A stretch of 43,477 nt of DNA from positions 1 through 43,477 of the forward strand of contig JAITLV010000189.1 in the NCBI GenBank assembly GCA_031277685.1, written 5' to 3'. The notes beneath the pieces were generated by a model that saw only the letters and a list, made by a program, of their open reading frames with translations, made no database searches and was not told the origin of the DNA. The number at the start of each line of letters is the position of its first letter. Position 1 is the stretch's first letter. Both the position numbers and the translations under genes were made by a program. The DNA is from Sphingobacterium sp. GTDB lineage: Bacteria > Bacteroidota > Bacteroidia > Sphingobacteriales > Sphingobacteriaceae. Below, piece after piece: positions 7,195 to 15,033 of this stretch.

Positions 7195-8739
7195 ATGCAA
7201 AAAGAAATTGAGATTGCTATCCTTCCTGAAAGAATCGAAGATGAGCAGTATATCCTACAACAAGGCGTAAAAGCCCTACGTCTGAAACCACAACAGGTCA
7301 AAGGTTATAAAATCCGTAAACGTTCTATTGACGCCCGAAGCAGGCAAGTTGTCTATAGAGCTAGGGTCATTTATTACATTGACGAACTCCCTCTCCCGGA
7401 TATTTATGAAAACCATTTCAAGTCTGTTCAATCAGGAAAACCAGTGATCATTGTCGGTGCGGGCCCTGCTGGATTATTTGCCGCGATTCGCTGTATTGAA
7501 CGTGGCCTCAAACCAATCGTCATTGAACGGGGAAAGAAAGTACAAGATCGTAGACGCGACCTCGCTAAACTGAACCGCGAGGGTATTGTTAATCCCGAGT
7601 CTAACTACTGTTTTGGAGAAGGTGGTGCAGGAACTTATTCAGACGGAAAATTATATACGCGTTCCAATAAAAGAGGGGATGTTGACAAAGTGCTCAAGCT
7701 TTTTGTATCGCATGGCGCAACAACGGACATCTTAGTGAATGCCCGCCCCCATATCGGCACAAACAAGCTTCCCCATATTATTGAGGCGATGCGCGAAAGT
7801 GTAATCGAATTTGGCGGTGAATTCCTCTTTGACCAGCGTGTAGATGATATACTGGAATCCTTTGGTCAAGTCCGTGGGGTAAAATTAGCCAGTGGAGAAG
7901 AAATCAAGGCCGATCATGTTATTGTAGCCACAGGTCACTCTGCACGAGATATTTTCGAACTGTTTCATCGTAACAACTGGCTGATTGAAGCAAAAGCCTT
8001 TGCACTGGGTGTCCGCATAGAACACCCTCAGGCTATTATCGATCAGGCACAATACCATTGTCAGGTCAGAAGTGAGCACCTCCCACCAGCCTACTATAGT
8101 CTCGTCGAACAAGTTAATGATCGTGGTGTGTTTTCATTTTGTATGTGTCCTGGCGGCGTTATCGCTCCTTGTGCAACAGACCTCAACGAAATTGTCGTCA
8201 ATGGCTGGTCTCCTTCCAAACGCAATAATCCACATGCTAATTCTGGTACTGTCATCCAAATCAATCTTGAAGACGTACACAATGCCCTAAATGACCCTTT
8301 TGCTTTACTCAATTTTCAAAAGCAGATCGAAAGCAAAGCATTTCAGGTCGGTGGGGGAAACCTTGTTGCTCCTGCGCAACGAATGGTTGACTTCGTTGAA
8401 GGTAGGGTCTCCATGGATCTACCAGAAAATTCGTACAAACCCGGAACCAGTTCGGCAGACTTGAGAGAGGTTTTACCAGCTTTTGTACACGAAGCGCTTC
8501 GTGGTGCGCTACCAATATTTGGAAAAAAGATGAAGGGTTATTATACGAATGAAGCTATTCTAGTGGGGGTAGAATCAAGGACATCCTCTCCTATACGTAT
8601 ACCTCGAAACAAAGAAAACTTACAACACCCTCAGGTCAAAGGACTTTACCCTTGCGGGGAGGGAGCCGGCTATGCTGGCGGTATTATTTCAGCTGCAATC
8701 GATGGAATTAATTGTGTCGATGCAATTGATTTAAGTTGA
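7195..8739 (+). CDS. FAD-dependent oxidoreductase of the COG2509 family
   Basis: A 514-residue predicted flavoprotein. An N-terminal alpha/beta domain (1-84, with many Lys/Arg in RLKPQQVKGYKIRKRSID) precedes a Rossmann FAD-binding motif VGAGPAGLFAA (G88-A97) with the following acidic strand end IVIERG. Further conserved parts are CFGEGGAGTYSDGKLYTR, VIVATGHSARD and, near the C-terminus, GLYPCGEGAGYAGGI, which closes the FAD site. Members are annotated as uncharacterised FAD-dependent dehydrogenases; substrate and pathway are unknown. It is cytosolic and apparently monocistronic, ending just before the tRNA promoter. Confidence 0.9.
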   Translation: MQKEIEIAILPERIEDEQYILQQGVKALRLKPQQVKGYKIRKRSIDARSRQVVYRARVIYYIDELPLPDIYENHFKSVQSGKPVIIVGAGPAGLFAAIRCIERGLKPIVIERGKKVQDRRRDLAKLNREGIVNPESNYCFGEGGAGTYSDGKLYTRSNKRGDVDKVLKLFVSHGATTDILVNARPHIGTNKLPHIIEAMRESVIEFGGEFLFDQRVDDILESFGQVRGVKLASGEEIKADHVIVATGHSARDIFELFHRNNWLIEAKAFALGVRIEHPQAIIDQAQYHCQVRSEHLPPAYYSLVEQVNDRGVFSFCMCPGGVIAPCATDLNEIVVNGWSPSKRNNPHANSGTVIQINLEDVHNALNDPFALLNFQKQIESKAFQVGGGNLVAPAQRMVDFVEGRVSMDLPENSYKPGTSSADLREVLPAFVHEALRGALPIFGKKMKGYYTNEAILVGVESRTSSPIRIPRNKENLQHPQVKGLYPCGEGAGYAGGIISAAIDGINCVDAIDLS

Positions 8740-8755
8740 GTTTTTTATTTTTTCT

Positions 8756-8787
8756 CTTGCAGAATAAGAAGAAATCCCTTACTTTTG
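8756..8787 (+). promoter_or_regulatory. Promoter of tRNA-Gly (CTTG-N20-TACTTTTG)
   Basis: CTTG at 8756-8759, 20 bases, then TACTTTTG at 8780-8787 is a near-perfect Bacteroidota promoter. The tRNA 5' end follows 11 bases later. Confidence 0.72.
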
Positions 8788-8797
8788 TAGCATCAAC

Positions 8798-8870
8798 GCG
8801 AAAGTAGCTCAGTTGGTAGAGCACAACCTTGCCAAGGTTGGGGTCGCGAGTTCGAATCTCGTCTTTCGCT
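8798..8870 (+). tRNA. tRNA-Gly (anticodon GCC)
   Basis: A complete 73-base cloverleaf. The acceptor stem is GCGAAAG/CTTTCGC with discriminator T. The D arm is GCTC/GAGC, the anticodon stem CAACC/GGTTG, and the loop TTGCCAA gives anticodon GCC at 8831-8833. The T arm contains GTTCGAATC. The 3' CCA is not encoded and must be added by nucleotidyltransferase. Confidence 0.97.
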
Positions 8871-8872
8871 CT

Positions 8873-8913
8873 AAACAAAAAACGCTTCCAAATTTTGGAA
8901 GCGTTTTTTGTTT
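8873..8913. terminator. Bidirectional terminator between tRNA-Gly and the MFS gene
   Basis: A long, nearly perfect palindrome (AACGCTTCCAA pairing with TTGGAAGCGTT, extended by A/T runs) gives T tracts on both strands, suiting the convergent tRNA and MFS genes. Confidence 0.92.
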
Positions 8914-8922
8914 GTGCTTATT

Positions 8923-10146
8923 TTATGTATCTCTCTGCCCCAAACTCATAATTGAAGCGTTGAAAAAAGATAGCAACCCTACCAAAACGACAATAAGACC
9001 AGCAATAATAAATGCTGTTGCCACCCCGATTGCATCTGCAATAAAGCCTGTAAACAGCAGCCCAATCATACTTGGTAAAATTGCAATGCTAAAATAAAGA
9101 GAGAAAACACGCCCCAACATTTCCGTCGGAACCTGTTCTTGAATAATTGTCATAAATGATGCTGAGAAGATAGACATTGAGACCCCGCCCAAACCGGTCA
9201 TAACAACAAATGGAATAAACCAAGTCGTGGGAAACCAACCGGATATTGCAAATGTGATTCCTAATACAATATGCATGCTATTAACCAATACCACTTTTGA
9301 CAGCGATACTTTTGCAAGCCCCAAAACGCTCCCTCCAATAAGCATACCTATTCCCCAAATAATCTCAATAATACTCATCTCCCATTTACCACCATTATAA
9401 TGACCGATGGTCAACAAAGGGAACATAATAGCAACAGGCATAATACAGAAGGTCGCCACCATGGCATAAAGGAATAACATTTTTAATCCTTTATTATGAT
9501 AGATAGCGCTCATTCCTTGTTTAAGGTCATCTACAACCGCTGCAATAGAAGAATTAACATCGGATCGGGACAGGTGTGGAATAGTCACAAAGAATAAAGA
9601 TGTTATGGCTACTGCCGCCCCGATCACATCCAGATACAAGACACGTGAAATCGGAAAATAAGTAATTGCCAAAGTTCCCAGTGCCGGACCTGCAATACTA
9701 CTCACTGACTGTAACATCTGATTAATGCCTGATACACGCAATAATTTATCCTCGGGCACGAGAAGTGGCGCAATTGCTTGCATGGCTGGCGAATGAAATG
9801 CAGAACCAATCGAGCGACAGGCCATTAACAAATAAATTAAAAACATATTGGTACCATCACTTTTTAGCACGAAAGTCATTCCCAAGGTGCAGAGGGCAAT
9901 AAAACCATCAGCAAAGATCATCACCTTCTTCCTATCCCACCGGTCTATATAAACACCTGCAAACGGCCCGATAATCGCTTGTGGTAGTAAGCCGGCAATT
10001 GCAGCAAAAGCCAATACTTCGGCGGACTTGTGCGTCAAGCTCAACCAGATCATGATCGAAAAGTTGACCGCAGAACTGGACAGTAAGGAAATAAATTGTC
10101 CAATCCATATATAACTATAGGTACGAAACCAGTTATTTTTTTCCAT
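8923..10146 (-). CDS. MFS transporter (MFS_3/EntS-like exporter type)
   Basis: A 407-residue inner-membrane protein with about twelve predicted transmembrane helices. The start MEKNNWFRTYSYIWIGQFIS and the cytoplasmic loop motif YIDRWDRKKVMIFAD between helices 2 and 3 are characteristic of the MFS_3 group, which includes the enterobactin exporter EntS and macrolide-efflux-like proteins. Substrate cannot be told from sequence; no siderophore or antibiotic genes adjoin it. It is transcribed alone: sufD upstream ends in its own terminator and a shared terminator lies downstream. A TGATCA inverted repeat near its start could be an operator. Confidence 0.9.
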   Translation of the reverse strand: MEKNNWFRTYSYIWIGQFISLLSSSAVNFSIMIWLSLTHKSAEVLAFAAIAGLLPQAIIGPFAGVYIDRWDRKKVMIFADGFIALCTLGMTFVLKSDGTNMFLIYLLMACRSIGSAFHSPAMQAIAPLLVPEDKLLRVSGINQMLQSVSSIAGPALGTLAITYFPISRVLYLDVIGAAVAITSLFFVTIPHLSRSDVNSSIAAVVDDLKQGMSAIYHNKGLKMLFLYAMVATFCIMPVAIMFPLLTIGHYNGGKWEMSIIEIIWGIGMLIGGSVLGLAKVSLSKVVLVNSMHIVLGITFAISGWFPTTWFIPFVVMTGLGGVSMSIFSASFMTIIQEQVPTEMLGRVFSLYFSIAILPSMIGLLFTGFIADAIGVATAFIIAGLIVVLVGLLSFFNASIMSLGQRDT

Positions 10147-10512
10147 AAAATTTCAACTATAAAAATACAACAGGTGTATGATCAAGAATGATCAACACAT
10201 TAAAATAAAACGTTTAATAACGCATGCTAGATCAGCAAAAAAAGCAAGAAATCCCTTTCCAAATATCAAGTTACCAGAGCAAACTTTTAGACAGTATAGA
10301 AAGAAACAACCCATTCATTTTGTGAACAGATGCGTTCAATTCAGATTTTAAAAACGTAATTGAGCTATAAAACCCAAGGTTTATAAGCGTAAGTTGTATA
10401 TAAAGACGTGTACATGGTAAAACAAAAATAAGTCAAAAACACGAAAAACACAAATGAAGGAGAAACAGACGCTATTAAAATCAGCTCTATTGACCAAAAA
10501 AAGATTTTTATC
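10147..10512. other. Intergenic region between the MFS gene and sufD
   Basis: About 370 AT-rich bases with no ORF of note. It holds an imperfect inverted repeat of TGATCA (10179-10184 and 10189-10194) flanked by GTGT and ACAC about 35 bases before the MFS start, and a TATTTTTG element on the minus strand (10433-10440) without a -33 partner. Nothing else is convincing. Confidence 0.4.
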
Positions 10513-10552
10513 AAAAAAAATAAGGCGTTCACCAAATTGGTAAACGCCTTAT
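10513..10552 (-). terminator. Terminator of the sufBCD operon
   Basis: TAAGGCGTT (10521-10529) pairs with AACGCCTTA (10543-10551), with an inner ACCA/TGGT extension, followed on the minus strand by eight T residues. It ends the operon directly after sufD. Confidence 0.9.
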
Positions 10553-10576
10553 CCTATATAGTTTGTGTGATTTTGT

Positions 10577-11884
10577 TTAGTTCGTTCTCAAGCTTTCCTC
10601 TACTAATTCCTCTACATATTTCCGAACAACCTCATTAGAAAAACGGGTTGTCACATCAAAAGCAAAGGCATGTACGAGTAGGATACGTGCTGATTCTTCG
10701 CCAATCCCGCGTGCTCTCAAATAAAACAGCGCTTCATTGTCAAACTGGCCCATTGTACATCCATGTGAACATTTCACATCGTCCGCAAAAATCTCCAGTT
10801 GGGGTTTCGTATAAACTGCTGAATTATCTGACATCAACATATTATTGTTTTGTTGGAACGCATTGGTTTTTTGCGCATCCTCCCGAACGAAAATCTTTCC
10901 GTTGAAAATAGCTGTAGACTTATCCTGTGTAATATTCTTATACCACTCATAAGATTCACAATGTGGTTTAAGGTGATCCACAACAGTATGGTTATCGACC
11001 AATTGATCTTCCGCAGTGAGATTGATACCATATAGATGACTCTCCACATTCTCTGCATCTAAACGTACATTGATATTATTACGGATAAAGGATGCACCTG
11101 GGAAGTTACAGTTATAGTTGTTATAAAGGCTATATTTTTCTTGGTATACTTCAGTATGATTAAAGTAGCTACTTACAGATTCAGCTACTTGAAGATAGTA
11201 ATGTTGAATTTTAGCATTCTCCTTTACTACAATTTCAGAAACTTTATTATGCACATTCCTTGCAGTACCTTCTGCAGTGATAAAGCTCTCTATCAACTCT
11301 AATTCCGCGTTAGGCTCAACAACAATCAAATTCCGTGTTTGTGCAAAGAAATCTTCTTTTCCTGTTGCGACATGAATAATCTGTATAGGCTTATCCAGTA
11401 CCACACCTTTTTTCAAATGGATAAATACGCCATTCGTATAAGCAGCCGTATTCAGTGCTACCATGATATTATCGGACTTATCCGCGTATTTCGCAAAGTG
11501 TGCCTGAAATGCCGGTTCAGCAACAGCGTCATCCATTGGAATAACAACAAGTCCTTTTACCTTTTCCAGCTCACTTACAGCCAAAACATACTGGCCATTG
11601 ACCAGAATAATACGGTATGCATCTAAATTTGGGATCTCTCCCGCACTAAAATCCAAGCCCTCGATATCCACATCGACATCAAGCACATAAGGCTTATTGA
11701 TAATACTGTGGATGTTTGTATATTTCCATTCTTCATTCTTAACTGTGGGAAAGCCTGCTGCTTCGAAACGTTCGAATGCTTGTTGACGTGCCGTAGTAAA
11801 GAAAGCAGGTTCGTCTGAAACACTTTGCTCTTTAAAAGCTCCCAACACTTGTTGAAGTAATGATTCTGAAACTAATGTACTCAT
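10577..11884 (-). CDS. sufD: Fe-S cluster assembly protein SufD
   Basis: Cytosolic scaffold subunit of the SufBC2D complex that builds Fe-S clusters. It is 435 residues long, in the normal SufD range. The N-terminal region contains NEEWKYTNIHSI, the usual SufD/SufB signature for this phylum. The middle is a right-handed beta-helix rich in short strands, and the C-terminal helical core has CSHGCTMGQFDNEALFYLRARGI, matching the conserved SHGATIG-type segment of SufD. It is last in the sufB-sufC-sufD operon, 60 bases after sufC, and is followed at once by a terminator, so sufS and sufE are not part of this unit. Confidence 0.96.
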   Translation of the reverse strand: MSTLVSESLLQQVLGAFKEQSVSDEPAFFTTARQQAFERFEAAGFPTVKNEEWKYTNIHSIINKPYVLDVDVDIEGLDFSAGEIPNLDAYRIILVNGQYVLAVSELEKVKGLVVIPMDDAVAEPAFQAHFAKYADKSDNIMVALNTAAYTNGVFIHLKKGVVLDKPIQIIHVATGKEDFFAQTRNLIVVEPNAELELIESFITAEGTARNVHNKVSEIVVKENAKIQHYYLQVAESVSSYFNHTEVYQEKYSLYNNYNCNFPGASFIRNNINVRLDAENVESHLYGINLTAEDQLVDNHTVVDHLKPHCESYEWYKNITQDKSTAIFNGKIFVREDAQKTNAFQQNNNMLMSDNSAVYTKPQLEIFADDVKCSHGCTMGQFDNEALFYLRARGIGEESARILLVHAFAFDVTTRFSNEVVRKYVEELVEESLRTN

Positions 11885-11944
11885 GTTATTTTTTAATCAA
11901 ATCGCCAAAATTCTCTTCCACTCCTATTTTATTGGTGTAAAAGA

Positions 11945-12703
11945 TTAGGCGTTTTGTGTATCATATTCTTTTAACCAATCGTATCCTTTTTCTTCCAGTT
12001 CTAAAGCCAATTCTTTAGGTCCTGATTTCACGATACGGCCATTGTACAATACGTGAACAAAATCTGGAACAATATAATCCAATAAACGTTGGTAGTGCGT
12101 GATAACGATAAAAGCATTGTCTTTAGAACGCAATTGGTTCACACCATTTGCCACAATACGAAGTGCATCAATATCCAACCCTGAATCCGTCTCATCCAAA
12201 ATTGACAATTTAGGATTCAACATTGCTAATTGAAAAATCTCGTTACGTTTTTTCTCACCACCTGAGAATCCTTCATTCAAAGAACGATTAGCTAAGTTGG
12301 CTGAAAATTCAACCAGCTTTTGCTTATCTTTCACCATTTGCAAGAATTCTTTTGCTTCCATTGGAGGCAAACCTTTATATTCACGAATATCATTCACTGC
12401 TGTCTTCAAGAAATTGATATTCGATACTCCTGGGATTTCAACAGGGTATTGGAACGCTAGAAACAAACCCTCACGGGCACGGTCTTCTGGGGAAAGATCC
12501 AATAAGTCTACTCCATCTAATAAAGCAGAGCCTTCACTCACTTCGTATGAATCACGACCAGCCAAAACGTTACCCAAGGTACTCTTTCCAGCTCCATTAG
12601 GCCCCATAATAGCATGAACTTCTCCAGCTTTAACTTCTAGGTTTAATCCCTTTAATATTTGTTTGTCTTCTACAGACGCATGTAAATTTTTAATGCTTAA
12701 CAT
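11945..12703 (-). CDS. sufC: Fe-S cluster assembly ATPase SufC
   Basis: Soluble ABC-type ATPase of the SufBC2D scaffold. The 252-residue protein has Walker A GPNGAGKST (about 34-42), an ABC signature in the SufC form FSGGEKKRNEI, Walker B with the SufC-specific ILDETDSGLDIDALR, and the switch His in VITHYQRLLDYI. These residues separate SufC from transporter ATPases. It lies 63 bases downstream of sufB and 60 upstream of sufD, with no promoter or terminator between them, consistent with one transcript. Confidence 0.98.
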   Translation of the reverse strand: MLSIKNLHASVEDKQILKGLNLEVKAGEVHAIMGPNGAGKSTLGNVLAGRDSYEVSEGSALLDGVDLLDLSPEDRAREGLFLAFQYPVEIPGVSNINFLKTAVNDIREYKGLPPMEAKEFLQMVKDKQKLVEFSANLANRSLNEGFSGGEKKRNEIFQLAMLNPKLSILDETDSGLDIDALRIVANGVNQLRSKDNAFIVITHYQRLLDYIVPDFVHVLYNGRIVKSGPKELALELEEKGYDWLKEYDTQNA

Positions 12704-12766
12704 TTTATTCTTATTGAGTATTGAGTCATATGCCAGTACGAGCTAGCTTGCTCAATTATTTTTTAT

Positions 12767-14218
12767 CTATCCTACTGAACCTTCTAAAGAAATTGCCAAT
12801 AACTTCTGTGCTTCGACAGCAAACTCCATTGGCAATTGATTTAATACCTCTTTGGCGTAGCCATTAACGATTAATCCAACCGCTTTTTCAGAGTCTATAC
12901 CACGCTGGTTTAAATAAAACACTTGATCCTCACCGATTTTTGATGTAGTTGCCTCGTGTTCAAGTTTAGCAGTTTTATTACGATTTTCGATATAAGGGAA
13001 TGTATGTGCTCCACATTTATCGCCTATTAACAGCGAATCACATTGCGTAAAGTTCCGCGAGTTGTCAGCATTAGGCCCGATTTTCACCAATCCTCTGTAG
13101 CTATTATGACTTTTTCCAGCAGAGATTCCTTTTGAAACGATTTTGGATTTTGTATTTTTACCCAAATGGATCATTTTTGTTCCTGTATCAGCAACTTGGA
13201 AGTTACGTGTCATCGCAACAGAATAAAACTCACCGATGGAATTGTCGCCTTTCAAAATCACGCCAGGATACTTCCAGGTAATTGCAGACCCAGTCTCAAC
13301 TTGAGTCCAGGAGATCTTACTATTATCGCCTCTACAAATACCACGCTTTGTTACAAAGTTAAAAATACCACCTTTACCATCTTTATCTCCAGGGTACCAG
13401 TTTTGAACTGTAGAGTATTTAATTTCCGCATCACGTTCAGCGATCAATTCCACAACAGCTGCGTGTAATTGATTTTCATCACGCATAGGAGCAGTACAAC
13501 CCTCCAAATACGATACATAAGCCCCCTCATCCGCAACAATCAAAGTCCGTTCAAACTGACCTGTATTCTGTGCATTAATACGGAAATAGGTGGATAACTC
13601 CATTGGGCATTTCACCCCTTTTGGAACATATACAAATGATCCATCCGAAAAGACGGCCGAGTTTAACGCAGCATAAACATTATCTGTTTGAGGAACAACT
13701 GTTCCCAAATATTTCTTGACTAAATCAGGATGTTCCTGTACTGCTTCACCAAATGAACAGAAAATTACACCTTGTTCCTTCAGTTTTTCACGAAAAGTTG
13801 TTTTGACAGATACAGAGTCAAAAACAGCATCAACAGCCACAACTCCCGCCAGGATTTTTTGTTCATCCAAAGGAATCCCTAATTTCTCAAAAGTAGCAAT
13901 CAATTCTGGATCAACTTCATCCATCGAATTCAATTGTGGCTTTGCTTTAGGAGCAGCATAATAAGATAGATCTTGAAAATCAATCTCTGGAGCTCTGAAA
14001 TTTTGCCAAGTAGGCATCTTTAACGTCAAGAAATGACGAAAAGCTTTCAATCTCCACTCCAATAACCATTCAGGTTCATTCTTTTTTGCCGAAATAAAAC
14101 GCACCGTCTCCTCTGTGAGGCCTTTGGCTGCAATTTCCATTTCGATATCTGTCGTGAACCCGTATTTATATTCTTCGAGCTCCAGCTCTTTTAATAAATC
14201 GTCGTCTTTAGTACTCAT
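12767..14218 (-). CDS. sufB: Fe-S cluster assembly protein SufB
   Basis: First gene of the suf operon; scaffold subunit on which the cluster is assembled with SufC and SufD. It has 483 residues, standard for SufB. Recognisable parts are EPEWLLEWRLKAFRHF near the N-terminus, YVPKGVKCPMELSTYFRIN, SYLEGCTAPMRDENQLHAAVVEL (conserved Cys), KRGICRGDNSKISWTQVETGSAITWKYP, and SHNSYRGLVKI followed by CDSLLIGDKCGAHTFPYIE with the C-terminal core Cys. No IscR- or SufR-like regulator is next to it. A short GC-rich hairpin lies in its leader. The upstream divergent gene is an Lrp-type regulator. Confidence 0.98.
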   Translation of the reverse strand: MSTKDDDLLKELELEEYKYGFTTDIEMEIAAKGLTEETVRFISAKKNEPEWLLEWRLKAFRHFLTLKMPTWQNFRAPEIDFQDLSYYAAPKAKPQLNSMDEVDPELIATFEKLGIPLDEQKILAGVVAVDAVFDSVSVKTTFREKLKEQGVIFCSFGEAVQEHPDLVKKYLGTVVPQTDNVYAALNSAVFSDGSFVYVPKGVKCPMELSTYFRINAQNTGQFERTLIVADEGAYVSYLEGCTAPMRDENQLHAAVVELIAERDAEIKYSTVQNWYPGDKDGKGGIFNFVTKRGICRGDNSKISWTQVETGSAITWKYPGVILKGDNSIGEFYSVAMTRNFQVADTGTKMIHLGKNTKSKIVSKGISAGKSHNSYRGLVKIGPNADNSRNFTQCDSLLIGDKCGAHTFPYIENRNKTAKLEHEATTSKIGEDQVFYLNQRGIDSEKAVGLIVNGYAKEVLNQLPMEFAVEAQKLLAISLEGSVG

Positions 14219-14246
14219 ATTTCGCTCTCACGGTTTAACTAATTCG

Positions 14247-14263
14247 GGAGGGGTCTAGCCTCC
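14247..14263 (-). promoter_or_regulatory. Small GC-rich hairpin in the sufB leader
   Basis: GGAGG and CCTCC arms with a seven-base loop stand out in an AT-rich leader, between the probable transcription start and the sufB ATG. Its role is unknown. Confidence 0.35.
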
Positions 14264-14278
14264 GCAACTATCGAACTG

Positions 14279-14286
14279 CAAAGTTA
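14279..14286 (-). promoter_or_regulatory. -7 promoter element of the sufBCD operon
   Basis: Read on the minus strand the sequence is TAACTTTG, a full match to TAnnTTTG, 60 bases before the sufB start codon. The -33 region is weak. Confidence 0.5.
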
Positions 14287-14473
14287 CAATTTCAAAGCCA
14301 ATAAAATACATTTTATATCCCTTCAAACAGGTATTTTTAATAAAAAAATGACATTTATCACTCCATTTCATTGAAATGCGCACATTTCAAACGATTATGA
14401 CAGTCAAATGATTTTAAATCAATTAAAGCTATAACTAAACACATATAGTATAACTAAAATCTATTAATCATCA

Positions 14474-14524
14474 ATAATTTTGTATATTTTTAAATTTCCA
14501 AATATAATTTTGTATATTTACAAA
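14474..14524 (+). promoter_or_regulatory. Promoter/operator region of the Lrp-type gene with a 16-bp direct repeat
   Basis: ATAATTTTGTATATTT occurs exactly twice, at 14474-14489 and 14504-14519, a 30-base period. Each copy contains a TAATTTTG promoter -7 match. The second copy also begins a perfect inverted repeat TTTGTA-TATT-TACAAA (14509-14524) overlying the -7 element. This fits autoregulation by the adjacent Lrp/AsnC protein (inference). Confidence 0.55.
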
Positions 14525-14551
14525 TACTATTGATTATTAAGACTCTAAGAT

Positions 14552-15022
14552 ATGCCGTTTGCACCAGACAAAACAGATTTAAAAATTCTTAAACTATTAC
14601 AAGAGAATGGCCGTATTACGAATTTGCAATTAGCATCAAGTATTGGGCTATCTCCTGCACCCACATTAGAACGTGTAAGAAAACTTGAGAATTCGGGCTT
14701 CATCAAGAGTTATCATGCTTTTGTCGATGAAGAAAAGTTAGGACTGGGTATCAAATCCTTTATACAGATCTCATTAGACTTCCATACACATAACGCAATT
14801 CCTGAATTTGTAGCTGCAGTAAAAATGATTCCGGAAGTCACCGAATGCCATCACGTGACCGGCAATTGTGATTTTATTCTCAAGGTGTATGTAAAAGATA
14901 TAAAAGCCTATGAGGGTGTTATCATGGAAAAAATTGCCAAGATTCCATTCGTAAAAACTTTCCAGACCATGATGATTATGTCCACAAGTAAAAAAGAGCC
15001 GATCATCCCGTTGGAGTATTAA
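14552..15022 (+). CDS. Lrp/AsnC family transcriptional regulator
   Basis: A 156-residue DNA-binding protein. An N-terminal winged helix-turn-helix (about 5-50; DLKILKLLQENGRITNLQLA and the recognition helix region SPAPTLERVRKLE) is followed by the AsnC/RAM ligand-binding domain (about 65-145; VTECHHVTGNCDFILKVYV). Lrp-type proteins form octamers or dimers that sense amino acids and often repress their own genes. The upstream region has tandem repeats and a palindrome suited to that. It is separated by only 11 bases from the next gene on the same strand, a putative DUF6695 protein, and probably co-transcribed with it. The sensed ligand is unknown. Confidence 0.95.
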   Translation: MPFAPDKTDLKILKLLQENGRITNLQLASSIGLSPAPTLERVRKLENSGFIKSYHAFVDEEKLGLGIKSFIQISLDFHTHNAIPEFVAAVKMIPEVTECHHVTGNCDFILKVYVKDIKAYEGVIMEKIAKIPFVKTFQTMMIMSTSKKEPIIPLEY

Positions 15023-15033
15023 AAGAAGAACTT

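Noticed and set aside
12297..12617. 106-codon + strand ORF opposite sufC
   Set aside because: Antisense shadow of a highly conserved ATPase gene.
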